Positions 11,597 through 20,383 of a stretch of DNA of 64,000 bases are shown here, piece by piece (within the stretch, counting starts at the first letter, position 1; every line of letters starts with the position of its first letter). A model generated the notes under the pieces. That model was not told where the DNA came from, made no database searches, and worked only from the letters and a program-made list of their open reading frames with translations. A program made the position numbers and the translations under genes. This DNA is from Candidatus Thalassarchaeum sp. (lineage in GTDB: Archaea > Thermoplasmatota > Poseidoniia > Poseidoniales > Thalassarchaeaceae), in contig JADHRW010000005.1 of assembly GCA_016777225.1 (NCBI GenBank), forward strand, positions 50,982 through 114,981. Direction: 5' to 3'.

Positions 11597-11613
11597 AATA
11601 TATAAGATATATC
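11597..11613. promoter_or_regulatory. Shared TATA-like element between pckA and the polytopic membrane protein
   Basis: AAATATATAAGATATATC is nearly self-complementary, so a TATA box can be read on both strands. Reading minus, transcription would begin ~11575 for pckA; reading plus, ~11630 for the gene at 11666. The archaeal TATA-to-start distance (~25 bp) is established knowledge; the assignment here is inference. Confidence 0.5.
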
Positions 11614-11665
11614 TATTATTACAAACGGGGATTAAATTATGTCATAAACACCTGTCAGACAGACT

Positions 11666-14600
11666 GTGAGTACCGACGACTTGGACGATGATATCATCCG
11701 TCAAAGAGCGTTTAAGATTAGTGATTCTATTAAATTAGATGACATTATTATTCCCGATGAGGTAGTTGAAGATATCATAGTTTCTGATAAAAAAGAGACC
11801 GATGAGGCACTAGGAGATATCTTTGATCCGTTTGCTCAAGATGATGAAAATACACCCGGCAATATAGCTAAAGATGGAACAGTAGATAATCCATCAGAAG
11901 TTGATATTGTAACTAATTTAGCCCAAGAGGGTGAAAGGAAAGTTAATTGGATATTAATGGCTTCGATGATTGTAGTATTTTCTGGTGTGAGCATTGTAGC
12001 AGGGATAGCATTAGATCCAATATTTGCAACCATTCTACTAATTATTTTAGCACTACTTGGATTCTCCTTAGGTGAATTATGGATTCCAAAAAACAATTTA
12101 CACTTACTCGGAGTGACATGGATAATAATTTCAATGAAAGTTCTGTACGGATTAGCTGTAGAATTACAAAGATGGGATATTATTTCAATAGAAATTCTTG
12201 GCCTATTTTTACTTTCACTTGTAAGTTTAAATGTTTATCTATCTTATAGGCATAATTCTGATGCAATAGCGGCTCAGTCTACTCTAATCTTACTAGCAAT
12301 TGGTTCTGCAACTGGCTATAGTTTTGGAGAAATTGGTATCGCATTAATGATTTTAGTTGCAACTATCCTAGTTCATGGATTGGCAATTCATAGAAAATCA
12401 GGTAATTTAGCGGCATTGGGTATCGCATCAACCAATCTCTGGGTTGGAATGCATGCATTAACTAATGGTTTTAGCATTGGTTCGTTAAGTATTCTACCAC
12501 TAGAAAAACCGTTACTTTTATTCATATTAATCATGATTATTACGGCAATAAATGCAAGTATGGCTGCAAAGTTTGCTAAAGATGAAAATTGGTTTTCGAA
12601 AGCATTCAAAACTTTGGGGTTAGGAGAACCTGGACTGTGGGGGGTCTCAATATCTCTGGGTATGATTGGTGCTCTAATGGCAGTAGGTGCAAATCGACAA
12701 GATTTAGGATATGCTATTGGTTTAATTGCAATATTAGCTTCTTCTTTTGGTGGTTCTTATTTGGTAGTAAGAGGGGTAAAAACAAGAAGAGTTGTTCAAC
12801 CTTTACTAATTTCAGGTATCTTACTCACAATTCTTCTAATAGTTAGTGAATCGTGGGATGTTTTGCCATTTGATTCTTATGAAGTATTTGCAGTAATTGG
12901 AATATTTATTACTGGTTTTGTAATTCTTAGAGACCAAAATTCAGTTACTGATCGAGTTCTATGGACTGGTTCGGTGGGTATTCTAATATTACTTGTAATA
13001 ATGATACCAGCAGAATCTTCGGAAAATTTCTGTATATCTTCTTGTCAAAAAGGAGACGGGGGGTTTCTACTCTTATCTGCATTATCTTTAATTCATATTG
13101 GAACCGCTACACTTGCAATAAGAAGAGATTCGCCTTCTCTAGGCGGGATTACAGTTATTTTGCCCTGGTCATGGGTTGTTATTGAAGAAATGATTGAAGA
13201 GTCTATTAGAACAATCATAGTAGCAAATGGTGGTACAGACCCTGGTTCGATTATTCACATAGATCCGATTCCTTTCTTTGGATACTTAGTTACTTCCGCT
13301 ATGTTGATGGCCGTAGTTAATATTAGACTGGGAGAAAATGGAGTTAATCTTGCATCAAGATTCCTAGGATTAACGGAAATGTCTGCTTCAATCAGAGATT
13401 CTGGAGCATTGCAACTTTGGAGTATTGGATTATGGTTGCCAATCATCACCATTATATTTATGTCCAACTTTGGAGGTTTCACTGCATTGACATTACTCGG
13501 AATATTTGCGATAATTACTATTATTCATGTGGTCGCAGAGATTACTAAGAAAAGAATTGGGAAAATCTCAATTATGTTGGGAATCATTTCATCCGGATTA
13601 CTAATACTGCAATGGCAATATGGACTTGAAGAAAGTTTGATGTTAATTTACTGTTTAGTTACTCTTACTTTACTTATTCAAAATAATGGTTCTAATGAAG
13701 AAATGTACTCAATTGGAATGTCGCTGATGGCAATACCAATGTTGATTACTTTAGTTGCTAGAAAATCTAATGAACTCATAGACTCAGATATTATACCGAG
13801 TTTTGGAATTGCTAAAATCTCTCTATTATGTACTACATTAATGATTTTTGTCTATCTTTCAAAAGCTCAAAAAATGGAGAAATTATTAATACCTGCTCTT
13901 GCGTCTCTTTGGTTATTAACTGTGAATATCACTCTAGCATATACAGAGGGCACATATCTTGAAACTTTAGGGGCATTGGCTTTGTTTGCGGGGAGTACAA
14001 TTTGGTTAGTTGCTAATGGAGAAATAAGAAGAGAGATAAAAAGTATAGCGAAAAAAGATTCGTTGAAAAAATTGGCAACAATAGATATGAATAATGATGA
14101 TATTTCAATAGGAAATGTAACTGGCTATAATCCTCAGTTAGTAGATTTAAAAAATAAAAGAAAGAAGAAAAGAGAGATGGAACATACAGACGATATTGAA
14201 CAAATTTATCTGACTGATGCAACTCATAAACCGATAATAGTAATACTAGTTCTTGGATTAGTAATTATTACATCTGCGGTTATCAATTTCATAGGAGGAA
14301 CAAATAATTTAATTCTACTAATAACTGGAATTTTTATCTCTATATTAGTATTAGTAGCCCGAGAACGTACAAAGGGGCTTGAGCTAGAATTACCTCATTT
14401 TTTAGGTATAGAAATACCAATTGCCATCTCAATTGGAGGAATCATAATGGTTCAAGTTTCTGGACATTTAGCAGCTGGAAGTAGTAATATCGAATTATTC
14501 GATATGGCAATAATGATTTTACTGGTAATGTTCCTATGTATTGTCTCATTAATAGATCAAAGGAATCTTCTCGATAGAATATTGATTGCAATTGATTGGT

Positions 14601-15397
14601 TCATTATTCCAATATTTATTGGAAGATTTATTGGAACTATTCTTTACGAATCTCTACCAGCACCATTCACAGTTAATCCCACTGAAGGTAATTTAATTGA
14701 ATGGATAATACCTTGGACTATTTTAGAGATATTACTCGTTTTATCAATAATTATTGCTTCATATATAGAATTAAAAAGATTAGAAAAGGGCAGAGAGCCA
14801 ACTACTAATAATTCCTTAAGAGCATTAGCAATAGTTTTCATATCTACAGGACCTGCTGGAATTTTAGCAATAATACTGACCATGTATCATACAATCAAAA
14901 ATCAACAAACTAATGAGTTTGGGTTAGTAATACCAGCAATAATATTCTCGGTGATTTCTTTCTCTAATTGGATTAGTTCGTTGAAAGGAGTCGTTGATGA
15001 ACTAACACTAATACTTGGAGTGGTATTACTGATATTGTGTGTATTAACCGTTCCTTTGAAGAAAGAAATTTGGACTATGAGTTTAGCGATAGATGCACAC
15101 TTAATGCTATATGTAGGACTTGTAGTAACAGGTGCTTTTACAAGTATTTTCCTTCCAATCATTCTGGTATCTTTATCCACCAGCATTTGGATTATTGGTA
15201 TTCTACAACTGAGAAGAATTTTACGAATATGGGGATTATTCGATCTTATTATTGCGATACTAGCGTCCTTGCTATTACTGGGTTCGCAAATGCTTGAACC
15301 TACTGCATTACTCATCGCACTAATTGTTTTGGCTACTGAATTAGGACTAGTGGCGTGGTTGGGCCTCTCCAATGAAGATGAAATTGTAAAAGATTGA
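11666..15397 (+). CDS. Giant polytopic membrane protein (~35 TM segments), unknown function
   Basis: No family recognised. The first ~85 residues are acidic and soluble. Two hydrophobic blocks follow: about 24 predicted TM helices (residues ~90-780), a charged cytosolic-looking loop (~782-853, with RKKKREMEH), then about 12 more helices to the C-terminus. Helices are joined by very short loops. I see no transporter signature, ATPase motif or catalytic motif. The start is GTG at 11666. The downstream gene encodes a single-pass protein and the two may form one complex, although a hairpin plus T-run separates them. It could be a scaffold or a flippase/polymerase-like protein of the envelope; not assignable by eye. 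Confidence 0.85.
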   Translation: MSTDDLDDDIIRQRAFKISDSIKLDDIIIPDEVVEDIIVSDKKETDEALGDIFDPFAQDDENTPGNIAKDGTVDNPSEVDIVTNLAQEGERKVNWILMASMIVVFSGVSIVAGIALDPIFATILLIILALLGFSLGELWIPKNNLHLLGVTWIIISMKVLYGLAVELQRWDIISIEILGLFLLSLVSLNVYLSYRHNSDAIAAQSTLILLAIGSATGYSFGEIGIALMILVATILVHGLAIHRKSGNLAALGIASTNLWVGMHALTNGFSIGSLSILPLEKPLLLFILIMIITAINASMAAKFAKDENWFSKAFKTLGLGEPGLWGVSISLGMIGALMAVGANRQDLGYAIGLIAILASSFGGSYLVVRGVKTRRVVQPLLISGILLTILLIVSESWDVLPFDSYEVFAVIGIFITGFVILRDQNSVTDRVLWTGSVGILILLVIMIPAESSENFCISSCQKGDGGFLLLSALSLIHIGTATLAIRRDSPSLGGITVILPWSWVVIEEMIEESIRTIIVANGGTDPGSIIHIDPIPFFGYLVTSAMLMAVVNIRLGENGVNLASRFLGLTEMSASIRDSGALQLWSIGLWLPIITIIFMSNFGGFTALTLLGIFAIITIIHVVAEITKKRIGKISIMLGIISSGLLILQWQYGLEESLMLIYCLVTLTLLIQNNGSNEEMYSIGMSLMAIPMLITLVARKSNELIDSDIIPSFGIAKISLLCTTLMIFVYLSKAQKMEKLLIPALASLWLLTVNITLAYTEGTYLETLGALALFAGSTIWLVANGEIRREIKSIAKKDSLKKLATIDMNNDDISIGNVTGYNPQLVDLKNKRKKKREMEHTDDIEQIYLTDATHKPIIVILVLGLVIITSAVINFIGGTNNLILLITGIFISILVLVARERTKGLELELPHFLGIEIPIAISIGGIIMVQVSGHLAAGSSNIELFDMAIMILLVMFLCIVSLIDQRNLLDRILIAIDWFIIPIFIGRFIGTILYESLPAPFTVNPTEGNLIEWIIPWTILEILLVLSIIIASYIELKRLEKGREPTTNNSLRALAIVFISTGPAGILAIILTMYHTIKNQQTNEFGLVIPAIIFSVISFSNWISSLKGVVDELTLILGVVLLILCVLTVPLKKEIWTMSLAIDAHLMLYVGLVVTGAFTSIFLPIILVSLSTSIWIIGILQLRRILRIWGLFDLIIAILASLLLLGSQMLEPTALLIALIVLATELGLVAWLGLSNEDEIVKD

Positions 15398-15418
15398 GAA
15401 AAATAGTGATTTTCGTAG

Positions 15419-15446
15419 CACTAAGAGATATTTTAGTGGATTTTTT
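15419..15446 (+). terminator. Hairpin followed by T6 run
   Basis: CACTAA (15419-15424) and TTAGTG (15433-15438) form a 6-bp stem with an 8-nt loop, followed after two bases by TTTTTT (15441-15446). It sits between the large membrane protein and the next gene, only 2 bp before that gene's ATG. It resembles an intrinsic terminator or attenuator; archaea mainly need the T-run. Confidence 0.5.
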
Positions 15447-15448
15447 AC

Positions 15449-16471
15449 ATGACATATTTACTAACGGGATATGCTAACCTTGATGATGGGCGGGCCCGAC
15501 AAAGAACTGTGACGAGGTCTTGGATAGCCGATATATCGGAGGAAGTTGAACATCCTCCAATACCTATTGGTCTAAATGAAATGACTGTCCCTAGGACTAT
15601 GATTATACTCTCATTTGTTACAGTTCTAATGATAATTTTGTCATCAGTATGGTTAGGATTAGCCGCTCTTTCTTTCCAAGGAGAGTTAGAAAATCTATTT
15701 CCAGACGATGGAGTTTCAGAAGCGGATCTAAAGAATGATGGTAGATGGGCTTGGGAACTTGATTTATTATTCGATACCTGTGAATCAAGACTGGGAGACT
15801 GGGATTGGCCTGAATCATTAGCAGAGCAAGACGATTACTTCCTCTATCCGGGAGAATTGAGATGTGATTGGGAGCATCAAGGAAATGGAGATAGAGCGAG
15901 TATAGTAGTTTACAATAGAGGAAATTCTACTATTGATTTGATACTAGAAATAGTTGGTGGAGGAGTAGAATTCACAAACGAAGGAAGTTATAATTTACTC
16001 TTGAATGGTTTAGAAGGAAATAGTACTGAGATTATTGAGATATCATTAACTGAAGATATTACAGAGAAAGACTTCACAGTTACTGCAACGCATGTTGAAT
16101 TCAATCCAGTTTCTATGGTTAACCTTGATGTTCATTTATTCAAGGGTCCTGATGAGAGAGATATTCATATCACAGATGGAAACAATGTTCAAGTTCATTA
16201 CATACTATGGGATGCAGATACAGGAGAACAACTAGATGAAGGAGACTTACCTGTAACCGGAGGAGATGATAACAGATATATCAAAGGCTTTGGTTGGGCA
16301 GTTATAGGATTAGATATTGGGCAAGATAGAGGATTAGCGCCGGGCGTGGATACAGGTACTACACACACCGTGTTATTACCTCCACCTATAGCATACGGGA
16401 ATAGCGAAGGTCATGAATTAGAAAATACATGGTTACGGTTTGAAGTGAAAATAGATAGAGCTGTCGTATGA
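15449..16471 (+). CDS. Single-pass membrane protein with large extracellular domain, unknown
   Basis: 340 residues: ~45 N-terminal cytosolic residues, one TM helix (~50-72, IILSFVTVLMIILSSVW), then an acidic external domain of ~265 residues with two early cysteines (FDTCESR and LRCDWEH) that could form a disulfide. The middle looks like a beta-sandwich (a run of ITEKDFTVTATHVEF type strands). No family recognised. The start is ATG at 15449, just after the hairpin/T-run; a GTG at 15509 is an alternative because an AT-rich TATA-like stretch begins inside the ORF. Probably works with the preceding polytopic protein; inference from position only. Confidence 0.75.
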   Translation: MTYLLTGYANLDDGRARQRTVTRSWIADISEEVEHPPIPIGLNEMTVPRTMIILSFVTVLMIILSSVWLGLAALSFQGELENLFPDDGVSEADLKNDGRWAWELDLLFDTCESRLGDWDWPESLAEQDDYFLYPGELRCDWEHQGNGDRASIVVYNRGNSTIDLILEIVGGGVEFTNEGSYNLLLNGLEGNSTEIIEISLTEDITEKDFTVTATHVEFNPVSMVNLDVHLFKGPDERDIHITDGNNVQVHYILWDADTGEQLDEGDLPVTGGDDNRYIKGFGWAVIGLDIGQDRGLAPGVDTGTTHTVLLPPPIAYGNSEGHELENTWLRFEVKIDRAVV

Positions 16472-16490
16472 TAGAAAAGGAGAGGATGGA

Positions 16491-17795
16491 ATGTCAGAAG
16501 AAAAAAAACATACTGCATTAATACCTTCAGCACAAATTGCAGAGGAAGCAGGTAAACGTAACGAGGCAAAATCTGCAAGAAGAGGTGAACCGCCTCTACA
16601 TATGAATGATGATATGAGAAGGTTGTCTACTCCATGGTCTATATCGATGGTAAGAGCGAAGCAAATTAATTCCTCGGATTTGCCAGCAGGTGTAATTCTT
16701 GATGCTGCTGCTGGTTCAGGTTCTCAATTGATAGCATTAGCGACAGAATTGAAAAGACCTGCTTTAGGAATTGAACTTGATGGTAATATAGCAGTTTTAT
16801 GTGCTGCAAATATGCATGTTGCATCTGATAAAGAAGAAATACAAAGAACATTAGATAGGGTAATTATTGGAGATGGAAGTGATGCAGAAGGAGCGATTAC
16901 TGCTTACTGGAATAGTCTAAGAAAATCAGGAACTAGAGCACACCCACCTATTGCAATGTTACACTTAGATCCAGCAAGGCCGAGAGATGCTCAAAATCAC
17001 CATATTGATGAAATGAAGCCTTCATTAAAATCTGTTCTAAATTCATGGAATGAGTATCTTCAAACAGGCCCTAGTGGCCCGGCCGTTTTACTAGATTTGT
17101 CACCAAGATTAGGGGATGATCAACAGGCAATGGTTGAAGCAGTTGTTGAAACTGTTTTCCCAGGTGCTCCAAAAACTTGGGAATGGTTAAGCCAAGGAGG
17201 AGGAAGAGTAGATAGATTGTCACTGTGGATAGGGGCGATTTCATCAAAAGAAGATCGGAGGTGTATAAGAATGGGCAGAAAAAATATTCTAGCCAAGATA
17301 CAAGGTAAAAAATCAGATTCTAAAATTGATACCTTGAGTAAGCCTCCTCCATTTGGTGCATTTATCTCAATCATTGATCCTGCCTTGATTCAAAGTGGAC
17401 TACAAGAAAAATGGCTAAATGAGGCTTTGAAACCAGATAGCGGGCATTCTTGGCTAAGACTTGATGGCAGAAGGCCATTATTAATCCACACGGACCCGCT
17501 AAATGATAATGATGAGATTAAAGGTTTTGTAGTAAGTACAGGAGAAATTGTACAACACAGATTGACACCTCCGGAATTACATTCAATAGACCAAGTTGCG
17601 AGTGCAGCTTCAAGAAATGATATTGGAAAAATAACTCTTAGATGCTCACTAGATCCAGAACTGCAGCCTACTATACAACGTCGTCTAGATAAAGCACTTC
17701 GAGACGTAGATGGATCTAAGTCGTTCATGGTAGATATTGATTTAGAACGGGGAACTGGTAGCCATAAACTATACATTATCTGTAAAGAAAACTGA
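16491..17795 (+). CDS. Class I SAM-dependent methyltransferase with THUMP-like C-terminus
   Basis: Residues ~65-200 show a Rossmann methyltransferase: the SAM loop LDAAAGSGSQ (motif I), acidic ELDGN (motif II), and LDPARPRD, which matches the DPAR variant of the catalytic DPP motif seen in the THUMP-like methyltransferase family. The C-terminal ~200 residues carry the divergent THUMP-like part, expected to bind RNA. The substrate is unknown; position beside a ribosomal-protein operon suggests rRNA or tRNA, but that is inference. GGAGAGG at 16480-16486 precedes the ATG, a good ribosome binding site. Confidence 0.75.
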   Translation: MSEEKKHTALIPSAQIAEEAGKRNEAKSARRGEPPLHMNDDMRRLSTPWSISMVRAKQINSSDLPAGVILDAAAGSGSQLIALATELKRPALGIELDGNIAVLCAANMHVASDKEEIQRTLDRVIIGDGSDAEGAITAYWNSLRKSGTRAHPPIAMLHLDPARPRDAQNHHIDEMKPSLKSVLNSWNEYLQTGPSGPAVLLDLSPRLGDDQQAMVEAVVETVFPGAPKTWEWLSQGGGRVDRLSLWIGAISSKEDRRCIRMGRKNILAKIQGKKSDSKIDTLSKPPPFGAFISIIDPALIQSGLQEKWLNEALKPDSGHSWLRLDGRRPLLIHTDPLNDNDEIKGFVVSTGEIVQHRLTPPELHSIDQVASAASRNDIGKITLRCSLDPELQPTIQRRLDKALRDVDGSKSFMVDIDLERGTGSHKLYIICKEN

Positions 17796-17847
17796 GATTT
17801 CTTTAGAATTAACTACCTAAATAAGAGCGGGTGGGTTGAAATAGGGT

Positions 17848-17908
17848 TGGTAAGTCGCGAGGATGCCGTAAAGGCCACTGGAAACAGTGAACACGGGAGG
17901 ACCGTAGA
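17848..17908 (+). promoter_or_regulatory. Structured 5' leader of the rps13 operon
   Basis: The leader holds a 5-bp hairpin with a GAAA tetraloop, CACTG-GAAA-CAGTG (17876-17889), followed by the ribosome binding site GGGAGG (17895-17900) before the ATG at 17909. A weak TATA-like CTAAATAAG lies at 17818-17826, so the transcript probably begins near 17848. In bacteria S4 binds its own operon leader; a comparable autoregulatory site here is speculation supported only by the hairpin. Confidence 0.4.
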
Positions 17909-18373
17909 ATGAATAAAGAAAAACAAGAGATTGGAGATGACTTCTCCTATATTATCAGAATGGCTGACAGCGATATAGACGGATTGAAACCAATAGCGAT
18001 TGGACTTGCTTCCGTTAAAGGCATAGGAGTTCGTACTTCTCAGCAATTATGCAGACTAGCAGAAATTGATGGGACCAAACTTGGAGGGCATCTTGAGGAT
18101 GCTGAACAGGATAGGCTTAGAACAACTATTGATGGGTATGCAACTAATGTCCCATGGTGGTTAGTTAATCGACAAAGAGACTTAGAATCTAATGAAGATG
18201 CTCATCTTGTCGCAATGGATGTTAAAATGACTCGTGATGACGATATTTCTCGTTTAGCTGGTATGAAAACATATCGTGGTTTAAGACATAGAAGTGGACA
18301 CAAAGTTCGTGGACAGAGACTTAGAAGCAACGGTAGAAGTGGTACTGCACTTGGTGTGCAGAGGAAGAAGTGA
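17909..18373 (+). CDS. rps13: 30S ribosomal protein S13 (S13p/S18e)
   Basis: Small-subunit head protein near the P-site tRNA and subunit bridge B1. Visible are the helix-two-turn-helix start LASVKGIGVRTSQQLCRLA and the basic tail TYRGLRHRSGHKVRGQRLR with GRSGTALG. Length 154 is normal for archaeal/eukaryotic S13/S18e. The start has GGGAGG 8 bases upstream. First gene of an S13-S4-S11-RpoD cluster that is universal in archaea. Confidence 0.97.
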   Translation: MNKEKQEIGDDFSYIIRMADSDIDGLKPIAIGLASVKGIGVRTSQQLCRLAEIDGTKLGGHLEDAEQDRLRTTIDGYATNVPWWLVNRQRDLESNEDAHLVAMDVKMTRDDDISRLAGMKTYRGLRHRSGHKVRGQRLRSNGRSGTALGVQRKK

Positions 18374-18382
18374 GGTGAGATT

Positions 18383-19063
18383 ATGGGAGACCCAAAATTT
18401 GCACGATCCAAAACACAAACCCCTACCCACCCTTGGAAACAGGCACGAATTGATGAAGAACATGCTCTGAAAGAAAAGTATGGTCTAAAGAAAGTTGGTG
18501 GAATGAAAGAGATTTGGAGAGAAAAATCATCTCTGCGAAGACATAGAAATCAAGCAATGAAGTTAATTGGTAGAGTAGATACTTCTGAAGGCCATTTTGC
18601 TAGAGAAAAGACCGATCTAGTAAATTCATTATGTAGACAAGGATTACTTGTAGACGGTGCAAGTATAGATGACGTTCTTCAAATAAATGTGGAACATATG
18701 CTTTCAAGACGATTACAATCTGTCGTTTACTACAGAGGATTGGCTCCATCTATGAGAGCCGCTAGGAATATGATTGTTCATGGTCATATTTCTATTGGTG
18801 AACAAAAAATGACAGTCCCAGGATATCATATTAGAAAACTAGAGGAAGAAGATTTGAATTATGCTTCTAACTCAGTTTACAATGACCCTAATCATCCATT
18901 CAGAGTTGAAATGGAAAAGCTAAGACTAACAATGGTAAATGATGAGGAGCCTGAAGAAGTTGGTGGACCTAAAGCAGCTACTGAAGATTTCGTTGATCAA
19001 ATAAAGAAGGATGCAGAAGATGCTCCGAAAATTGAAGAAACAATTCCTAAGGAGGGTAACTGA
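18383..19063 (+). CDS. rps4: 30S ribosomal protein S4
   Basis: Primary 16S rRNA-binding protein of the small-subunit body. The archaeal-type N-terminus (MGDPKFARSKTQTPTHPWK) and the S4 RNA-binding domain (MLSRRLQSVVYYRGLAPSM, then ARNMIVHGHISIG) are clear. The C-terminal ~40 residues form an acidic tail (EEPEEVGGPKAA and beyond), a common archaeal extension. It starts 9 bp after rps13 with GAGGTGAG before the ATG; its stop overlaps the start of rps11 by one base, indicating coupled translation. Confidence 0.97.
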   Translation: MGDPKFARSKTQTPTHPWKQARIDEEHALKEKYGLKKVGGMKEIWREKSSLRRHRNQAMKLIGRVDTSEGHFAREKTDLVNSLCRQGLLVDGASIDDVLQINVEHMLSRRLQSVVYYRGLAPSMRAARNMIVHGHISIGEQKMTVPGYHIRKLEEEDLNYASNSVYNDPNHPFRVEMEKLRLTMVNDEEPEEVGGPKAATEDFVDQIKKDAEDAPKIEETIPKEGN

Positions 19064-19443
19064 TGGGCCATAAAGCAATATTACATATTTACAGTACAAG
19101 TAATAACGTACTAATCACAGCTACAGACTTAACTGGAGCTGAAACAATTTGCAAAGTATCAGGCGGCATGGTGACTAAGGGAGGAAGTGATTCTGGAGGA
19201 CAGTTTGCTTCTACTCGTGCTGCTGAGAGAATCGCAGAAATGCTAGCTGAAAAAGAATTTGACCAAGTAATAGTAAAGTATCGAGGCGCCGGAGGAAATC
19301 GAAATCATAACGCACCAGGTGCAACATCCGCTATACGTGCTCTAACTAGAGCCGGTGTTCAAATAACTAGAATTGAAGACGTTACTCCAATTCCTACAGA
19401 CGGGACGAAAGCAAAAGGTGGACGTCGTGGACGAAGAGTGTGA
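19063..19443 (+). CDS. rps11: 30S ribosomal protein S11
   Basis: Small-subunit platform protein. Motifs: HIYSTSNNVLITATDLTGAE, the KGGSDSGGQFAST turn, KYRGAGGNRNHNAPG, and the basic tail KGGRRGRRV. At 126 residues it is a typical archaeal S11. The start overlaps the last base of the rps4 stop. Confidence 0.97.
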   Translation: MGHKAILHIYSTSNNVLITATDLTGAETICKVSGGMVTKGGSDSGGQFASTRAAERIAEMLAEKEFDQVIVKYRGAGGNRNHNAPGATSAIRALTRAGVQITRIEDVTPIPTDGTKAKGGRRGRRV

Positions 19444-19453
19444 GGTGTGAAGT

Positions 19454-20338
19454 ATGGTTAAAGTTACAATTATTGAAGAAACTGATGATAAAATAAAAAT
19501 TCTATTAGCTGATACTGATAGAGCGTTTGTAAACTCCATCAGGAGGTCTCTAATTTCAGATACACCAAAGATGGCTATTGAAACAGTTCGTTTTGAAATG
19601 GGAACTATTGAACAAGAAGATGTCATTTGGGAAACTACTGGACCTCTTCCTGATGAGATGATTGCACAAAGACTTGCAATGATCCCTATACCGACTCGTC
19701 ATGAAGAATTTCATTTCCAAGATGAATGCCCTAATTGTGCTGAACTTGTACAAGAAGATAGAGGATGCCCTATGTGTACTATGATTTACACATGTAAGGC
19801 ATTTGGAAGTGAAGAAGGTACAATGGTAACTGCAGGAGATTTAAATTATCTTGGAGATTCAACATTAGAAATCCCTGAATTATACAAAACTATACCGATT
19901 ACAAAACTTTTCCGTGGTCAGATGGTTGAATTTTACGCTACAGCAATTATGGGAAGAGGAAGAGAACATGCGAAATGGTCACCTGCTTGCGGCGTAACCT
20001 TTGAGCCGAAACATATTGCTGTATTAAACAACAAAACGAAAGCAAAAATCCTATGGGATTTGAAACTAGGAATTAATGCAAAGGATTTTACTGATGGAAA
20101 ATTAGAAGATTATTACAAAGTTCAAGAATTAAAGGAACAGCTTCATCATGTAGGAGAAGGGACTGAAGAATCTAGAACTTTCAAGGATGCAATTACTCTT
20201 GAAGAAGTTCCTAGAGAATTTATCTTAAGCTTTGAAACCGATGGTTCAATGACTCCAAGAATAGCATTTGAAATGGCAGCAAAAGAATTAGCTGTAAGAT
20301 TCAATACAATAGAAGAAGATTCTAATGCAATTTTCTGA
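19454..20338 (+). CDS. rpoD: DNA-directed RNA polymerase subunit D (Rpo3)
   Basis: Archaeal counterpart of bacterial alpha and eukaryotic Rpb3; pairs with subunit L to seed polymerase assembly. The dimerisation region begins with FVNSIRRSLISD. A cysteine-rich insertion CPNCAELVQEDRGCPMC followed by a fifth Cys (YTC) is the ferredoxin-like domain that in some archaea binds an Fe-S cluster; at least four cysteines remain, so cluster binding is plausible. Length 294 is normal. Last gene of the ribosomal cluster; the usual archaeal L18e-L13-S9 genes do not follow. Confidence 0.96.
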   Translation: MVKVTIIEETDDKIKILLADTDRAFVNSIRRSLISDTPKMAIETVRFEMGTIEQEDVIWETTGPLPDEMIAQRLAMIPIPTRHEEFHFQDECPNCAELVQEDRGCPMCTMIYTCKAFGSEEGTMVTAGDLNYLGDSTLEIPELYKTIPITKLFRGQMVEFYATAIMGRGREHAKWSPACGVTFEPKHIAVLNNKTKAKILWDLKLGINAKDFTDGKLEDYYKVQELKEQLHHVGEGTEESRTFKDAITLEEVPREFILSFETDGSMTPRIAFEMAAKELAVRFNTIEEDSNAIF

Positions 20339-20342
20339 TTTG

Positions 20343-20363
20343 GTTGAAGAGTTTTTATTCAAC
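20343..20363 (+). terminator. Hairpin with T5 loop after rpoD
   Basis: GTTGAA (20343-20348) and TTCAAC (20358-20363) form a 6-bp stem around a loop containing TTTTT. It lies 5 bp after the rpoD stop and 20 bp before the pantoate kinase start, so it may end or attenuate the ribosomal operon transcript. Confidence 0.4.
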
Positions 20364-20383
20364 TTCATGTAGGATGCGTTAGC

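Noticed and set aside
14902-15372. 156-aa minus ORF inside the polytopic membrane protein
   Set aside because: Antisense shadow; the plus frame is a continuous run of TM segments.
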